DNA of 45,959 nucleotides from Oscillatoria salina IIICB1 (GTDB lineage: Bacteria > Cyanobacteriota > Cyanobacteriia > Cyanobacteriales > SIO1D9): NCBI RefSeq assembly GCF_020144665.1, contig NZ_JAAHBQ010000051.1, positions 1-45,959 of the forward strand, in the 5' to 3' direction. The number at the start of each line of letters is the position of its first letter. The stretch's first letter is position 1. Under the pieces are notes generated by a model, which saw nothing but the letters and a program-made list of their open reading frames with translations, was not told the DNA's origin and did not search any database. Shown in pieces: positions 42,370-45,959 of this stretch. The position numbers were made by a program, and so were the translations under genes.

Positions 42370-44073
42370 ATGAAAAACCGATCGTTTCTTATCGAAGTTA
42401 TCTCATTTTTGCTAGTGGCGATCGCCTGTTTAGGTTTAACTTCGATAGCGCCAATTTTGGCACAAGATACTCCTACTGCACCAATTACCATTGACGGACG
42501 AAGATTATTTGAAGTCAATGAAGCTAAATTCAGCGCTGACAAACGAGCGCGAGAAGCTAACATTATTCTCGAAGAAATCGTTAAAAACTCCCAAACTCCA
42601 GCCGTTGTAGAAGTCGATACTAGCCTAAGTTTACCTGTAATTAGAGTCAACAACGAGCACTTACTGACAGTCACTGCCAAAGATACTCCTGATGAGAGAA
42701 GTGTAGAACAACAAGCACAAATTTGGCGGCGAGAACTAGAAAAGGCGATCGCTGACGCGCAATACGAACGCACAACCAGATATTTTCTCCAAGCAGGATT
42801 AGTATCTTTTGCTTGGATTATAGTGGCGATCGCGCTTTGTTGGGGAGTCGGTTGGTTTTGGGAACGTAAGCTAAAACCTTTGTTAGATCGACTTTTCAGT
42901 AACGGTAATTCAGAAGAAGAAACTGTCAGACACCAGACAAATGTAGAAATTGCTGCTCAAATTATTATCGCTATTATCCGCATCATCATCGGAATTTGGA
43001 GTTTAATTTATATCAGCGATCTATTTATCCAAACCAGACAACTCAGTCGTCGAGTTGTGAGCTTTTTAAGTAGCAGTTTTGGAGTCGTTGAAAACAGTGT
43101 CACTTCCCAACTTATTCCCCTTGGAGATAACGCCTATTCAGTCCTGGATTTATTCATTCTCTTTGGTTTATTTGCCGGATTAATTTATGTTTCGAGAATC
43201 GTCAAGCGACTTTTGCGATCGCGCGTCCTCCGCTATACTGGTTTAAACCGCGCCGCCCAAGAAACAATTACCATTATTGCTAACTATGCTTTTATCTTTA
43301 TTGGCACAATTGTTGTCTTGCAAGTTTGGGGACTAGATTTAAGTTCTCTCACCGTTTTTGCAGGCGTTCTCGGTGTTGGTATTGGTTTAGGATTGCAAGG
43401 AGTAGCCAAAGAATTTATTAGCGGTTTGGTACTTATTTTCGATCGTCCTATCCAAGTCGGTGATTTTGTTGAAGTTGGCGATTTAATGGGTACAGTAGAG
43501 CGAATTAGCGTCCGCAGTACCGAAATTCGTACCCTCGACCAAGTCTCCATTATTTTGCCTAATTCCCGCTTTTTAGAACAAGAAGTAGTCAACTGGAATC
43601 ATCATAGTTCAGTATCCCGATTAAAACTTCCTATAGGAGTAGCTTATGGTTCAGATTTAACTACAGTCCGATCTGCCTTAATTGATGCTACCAAAAATCA
43701 TCCAGATATTATCGAAAACCCTCAACCAAAAGTATTTTTTAGAGGATTTGGCGATAGTTCCCTTGATTTTGATTTATTAGTTTGGATTAAAGAACCACAA
43801 AAACAGTTTCAAATCAAAAGCGATCTTTATTTTCGGATTGAAGCAATTTTTCGCAATCGTGGTGTAGAAATTCCCTTTCCCCAACGAGATTTGCACGTTC
43901 GTAGTGGTAGCTTACCAGTAGAAGTTTCACCGGAATTAATTGCGTCTTTAACACAACTATCAACCAGTCTTGCGAGCTGGTTTCAACATCAGTCAAATGG
44001 GGGAAAATCCCACAGCCAAGATAGTAACAATATTCACTCTTCTAAAAATGATTCCAGTCAAAAAAATAACTGA
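42370..44073 (+). CDS. MscS-family mechanosensitive ion channel
   Basis: A 567-residue membrane protein. A signal peptide (residues 1-32, ending AQDTPT) precedes a periplasmic region (33-140), then five or so membrane segments (about 145-360), and a conserved MscS core near 345-450: FAGVLGVGIGLGLQGVAKEF, FDRPIQVGDFVEVG, ERISVRSTEIRT and ILPNSRFLEQEVVNW. A cytoplasmic beta/alpha domain follows to about 520. MscS channels release solutes at osmotic downshock. I use the ATG at 42370, since the longer frame (from 42244) simply translates the heptamer arrays. The C-terminal tail is polar and Ser/Asn-rich. Confidence 0.93.
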   Translation: MKNRSFLIEVISFLLVAIACLGLTSIAPILAQDTPTAPITIDGRRLFEVNEAKFSADKRAREANIILEEIVKNSQTPAVVEVDTSLSLPVIRVNNEHLLTVTAKDTPDERSVEQQAQIWRRELEKAIADAQYERTTRYFLQAGLVSFAWIIVAIALCWGVGWFWERKLKPLLDRLFSNGNSEEETVRHQTNVEIAAQIIIAIIRIIIGIWSLIYISDLFIQTRQLSRRVVSFLSSSFGVVENSVTSQLIPLGDNAYSVLDLFILFGLFAGLIYVSRIVKRLLRSRVLRYTGLNRAAQETITIIANYAFIFIGTIVVLQVWGLDLSSLTVFAGVLGVGIGLGLQGVAKEFISGLVLIFDRPIQVGDFVEVGDLMGTVERISVRSTEIRTLDQVSIILPNSRFLEQEVVNWNHHSSVSRLKLPIGVAYGSDLTTVRSALIDATKNHPDIIENPQPKVFFRGFGDSSLDFDLLVWIKEPQKQFQIKSDLYFRIEAIFRNRGVEIPFPQRDLHVRSGSLPVEVSPELIASLTQLSTSLASWFQHQSNGGKSHSQDSNNIHSSKNDSSQKNN

Positions 44074-44124
44074 TTTGTCTGAAATAATAATTTTGTCAAC
44101 TTACTTTATTAAGGACGAAAAACC

Positions 44125-44913
44125 ATGAGAGATAATCGACCCAAGTTGTTGCAACCGATATTGCTTATTCCTGGAAACATAAGGTTATATATAGCTCTAG
44201 CTGCACTAATAATTTGGGGTATAGTATTTCAACCACCTGGTTTAGTTTACTTCTTAGTTTTAATTCTTCTTTTCTTGATTTTAACGAGTCTTGCTAACTA
44301 CGAAAATTATACATCTGTTTTTCTGGATAAGTGTACACCACGTTCAATTCCAGAAAGAAAATTTGAGCGAACTATTTCCCAATTAACTAAAGAAATTACC
44401 GAAATCGAAAAATTAGGTTTTCGAGAAATAGATCGTTTTTATCTCAAACGTAATTACGATATTATTATTGTTATCCTGAGAGATCGACAACAATCAATTG
44501 ATTGGTATTTAATATCTTTTGCGAATAAGATAATTTTTTCTGAATTAACTACAGTATTTGAAAGTGACTTATTTATTTTCACAGTCTCTATTGATGCAGT
44601 TCATACCCTAAAACCAAAAAATGTTTACTATCAAGCTTTGCTTAATGCTAATTATGCTACACTTCTTGAAGCTCATCAAGAAGCTTTAACACTTTTTAGA
44701 CAACGAGGTCATCATCCCAAAGAAATTTCTCCTAACTCAATTAGAAGTCACTTTGTTGAAACCGAAAGAAGGGAAAATCGTTATCTAATGTCAATTCCCT
44801 TTTGGGCTATAAAGGTTACTTTTTGGACTCTTTTTAAGACTGGGAAAAAATATCGTCAACCTCTTAGCGACCAATTAGAATTAGAGATAATTAAAATACC
44901 AATAAACAAATAA
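44125..44913 (+). CDS. Membrane protein of unknown function, copy 1 of a tandem pair
   Basis: A 262-residue protein. Two hydrophobic segments occupy about 15-60, followed by the shared motif ANYENYTSVF, a soluble domain (TEIEKLGFREIDRF) and a C-terminal hydrophobic patch (FWAIKVTFWTLFKTGKKY). I recognise no named family. The next gene, 32 bases downstream, is a clear paralogue. GGACGAAAAACC precedes the ATG. Confidence 0.75.
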   Translation: MRDNRPKLLQPILLIPGNIRLYIALAALIIWGIVFQPPGLVYFLVLILLFLILTSLANYENYTSVFLDKCTPRSIPERKFERTISQLTKEITEIEKLGFREIDRFYLKRNYDIIIVILRDRQQSIDWYLISFANKIIFSELTTVFESDLFIFTVSIDAVHTLKPKNVYYQALLNANYATLLEAHQEALTLFRQRGHHPKEISPNSIRSHFVETERRENRYLMSIPFWAIKVTFWTLFKTGKKYRQPLSDQLELEIIKIPINK

Positions 44914-44945
44914 CTTTTTTGCTCTCTAATCTATTCATTTGAAAA

Positions 44946-45836
44946 ATGAAAGAAAATCTACCCAAGTTGTTGAAATGGCTATTAAGAATTTCTCCTCAAG
45001 TGAGGTTGATTATTTTTATAAGTTTGCTGACGCTTGGGATAATGTGTTTTCTGGTGCTTTTGCAACCGTCTGCAAAACAATTCAATTTACTTAGTTTAAT
45101 TTACTTTGTAGTCGTAGTTTTTGGTTTTTTCCTATTACTAACTATTGCTAATTACGAAAATTATACATCTGTATTTGCTGAAGATTATACACCACATCCA
45201 ATTACTGAAAGAAAAGCCAGAAAATTTAAGCGAGGTTTTACTCAGTTAGCTAGCATAATTACTGAAATAGAACAATTAGGTTTTCGTGAAATAGATCGCT
45301 TTTCTTTGCAAAAAAGTTACTATTTTATTGTCACGATCCTCAGACATCCAGAAAAAGCAATTGATTGGTATTTAATTTATGTTCCTAGTTTAATTTCTGC
45401 TGTTTATCCGCAGAAAATTTTCTCGGAATTATCGACAGTATTTGCAAGTAATTTATTGCTAAAAACGGTTTCTTTTGATGCAGTACATACACCGACGGTT
45501 TCTTTCGATGCGATACATACACCGAAACCAAATAATTTTTACTATCAAGCTTTGATGAGTGACAATTATTCTACTTTTGCAAGCTTTCTAGAAACTCATG
45601 AAGATGCTGTAGAAATCTTTAGACAATGCGGTCATTTTCCTCAAAAAATTCCGGTAGATTCGCTTAGAGATCGCTTTGTTGAAAGGGAAAGATATCTTAG
45701 TAGTTATGTGATGTCGTTTCCTTTTTGGGCGATAAAAATTAATTTTTGGATACTTTTTAAAGCTGGGAAAAAGTATTGTCAAACGATTCGAAATGAGCTA
45801 AAATTAGAGATAATTGAAATTCCGGAAAATGAATAA
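44946..45836 (+). CDS. Membrane protein of unknown function, copy 2 of a tandem pair
   Basis: A 296-residue paralogue of the preceding gene, sharing ANYENYTSVF, TEIEQLGFREIDRF, SIDWYLI/AIDWYLI and PFWAIKINFWILFKAGKKY in the same order. It carries an extra 10-residue direct duplication, TVSFDAVHTP then TVSFDAIHTP, encoded by a 30-bp tandem repeat at 45465-45524. Two N-terminal membrane segments are visible (about 18-40 and 45-72). Function unknown. The gene pair may form an operon with the MscS gene upstream. Confidence 0.75.
   Translation: MKENLPKLLKWLLRISPQVRLIIFISLLTLGIMCFLVLLQPSAKQFNLLSLIYFVVVVFGFFLLLTIANYENYTSVFAEDYTPHPITERKARKFKRGFTQLASIITEIEQLGFREIDRFSLQKSYYFIVTILRHPEKAIDWYLIYVPSLISAVYPQKIFSELSTVFASNLLLKTVSFDAVHTPTVSFDAIHTPKPNNFYYQALMSDNYSTFASFLETHEDAVEIFRQCGHFPQKIPVDSLRDRFVERERYLSSYVMSFPFWAIKINFWILFKAGKKYCQTIRNELKLEIIEIPENE
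45465..45524 (+). repeat. 30-bp in-frame tandem duplication
   Basis: Two 30-base copies (45465-45494 and 45495-45524) differ at only a few bases and encode ten residues each. The paralogue at 44125-44913 has one copy, so the duplication is specific to the second gene. Confidence 0.85.
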
Positions 45837-45873
45837 AATATCTAGATACAACTTCTTTTTCATTTAATTTTAC

Positions 45874-45940
45874 GTCATCCTGAGCAAAGCAAAGGATCTG
45901 GGGAGATCCTACTCTCCGAGAACGCTTCGCTCAGGATGAC
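45874..45940. repeat. Palindromic GTCATCC repeat element
   Basis: GTCATCCTGAGC (45874-45885) and GCTCAGGATGAC (45929-45940) are exact inverted ends; an inner hairpin GGATCT/AGATCC lies at 45894-45909. This resembles dispersed GTCATCCTGAGC...GAAGGATCT elements seen in many bacterial genomes. It may also end the preceding transcript. Confidence 0.75.
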
Positions 45941-45959
45941 ATTTTTCCAGATTATCGTC

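Overview
The window is chromosomal DNA of a cyanobacterium. The evidence is the abundance of the HIP1 octamer GCGATCGC, a photosystem II assembly factor (Psb28), a BicA-type bicarbonate transporter, an SLH/OprB porin, and heptanucleotide tandem repeats of the cyanobacterial STRR type. The many CHAT, two-partner-secretion, DUF928 and Uma2 genes suggest a larger, probably filamentous or colonial species; this lineage guess is inference. I see no rRNA, tRNA, CRISPR array, transposase or prophage.

Layout. 1-6.97 kb: ion and carbon transport on the minus strand (antiporter with Usp domains, NhaS3-like antiporter, BicA), with a divergent LysR regulator. 7.0-9.0 kb: an FAD oxidoreductase and an ABHD14-like hydrolase lacking the expected catalytic His. 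9.1-12.3 kb: an SLH porin divergent from a BlaI-M56 regulator/protease pair. 12.4-14.9 kb: egtD, a truncated DUF6883 remnant with a DUF4926 gene, and a Uma2 nuclease-fold protein. 14.9-23.2 kb: a four-gene minus-strand block (secreted haemagglutinin-like exoprotein, TPR-CHAT caspase-like protein, DUF928 protein with 22-residue repeats, CHASE2-SpoIIE phosphatase). 23.4-26.8 kb: a DUF917 gene converging on egtC-egtB. 26.8-27.4 kb: a 57-unit heptanucleotide array. 27.4-29.9 kb: JAMM peptidase, MoeB/rhodanese protein and a secreted protein with four Cys-pair repeats. 29.9-32.9 kb: a PAS-guanylate/adenylate cyclase, a STAS protein and a HATPase-like anti-sigma protein. 33.3-36.1 kb: GDPD, a small membrane ORF, a methyltransferase, MoaB and Psb28. 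36.3-37.5 kb: a PIN toxin preceded by a HEPN-like protein with an antitoxin-like tail. 37.6-45.8 kb: D-aminoacyl-tRNA deacylase, His-rich COG0523 GTPase, CysS, AI-2E permease, MscS channel and two tandem paralogous membrane proteins.

How the parts fit. BicA imports HCO3- driven by a Na+ gradient that NhaS3-like antiport can restore, and the divergent LysR is a plausible carbon-status regulator. Three ergothioneine enzymes (EgtB, EgtC, EgtD) lie on either side of the CHAT block. Two modules look like Ser-phosphorylation signalling: the CHASE2-SpoIIE phosphatase and the HATPase/STAS pair.

The best candidates for undescribed systems are the HEPN/PIN pair, the exoprotein-CHAT-DUF928-CHASE2 operon and the Cys-pair repeat protein. 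Several start codons were moved inward from the longest reading frame because of ribosome-binding sites or family length; these are stated entry by entry. All family assignments are from reading the protein sequences, not from database searches.
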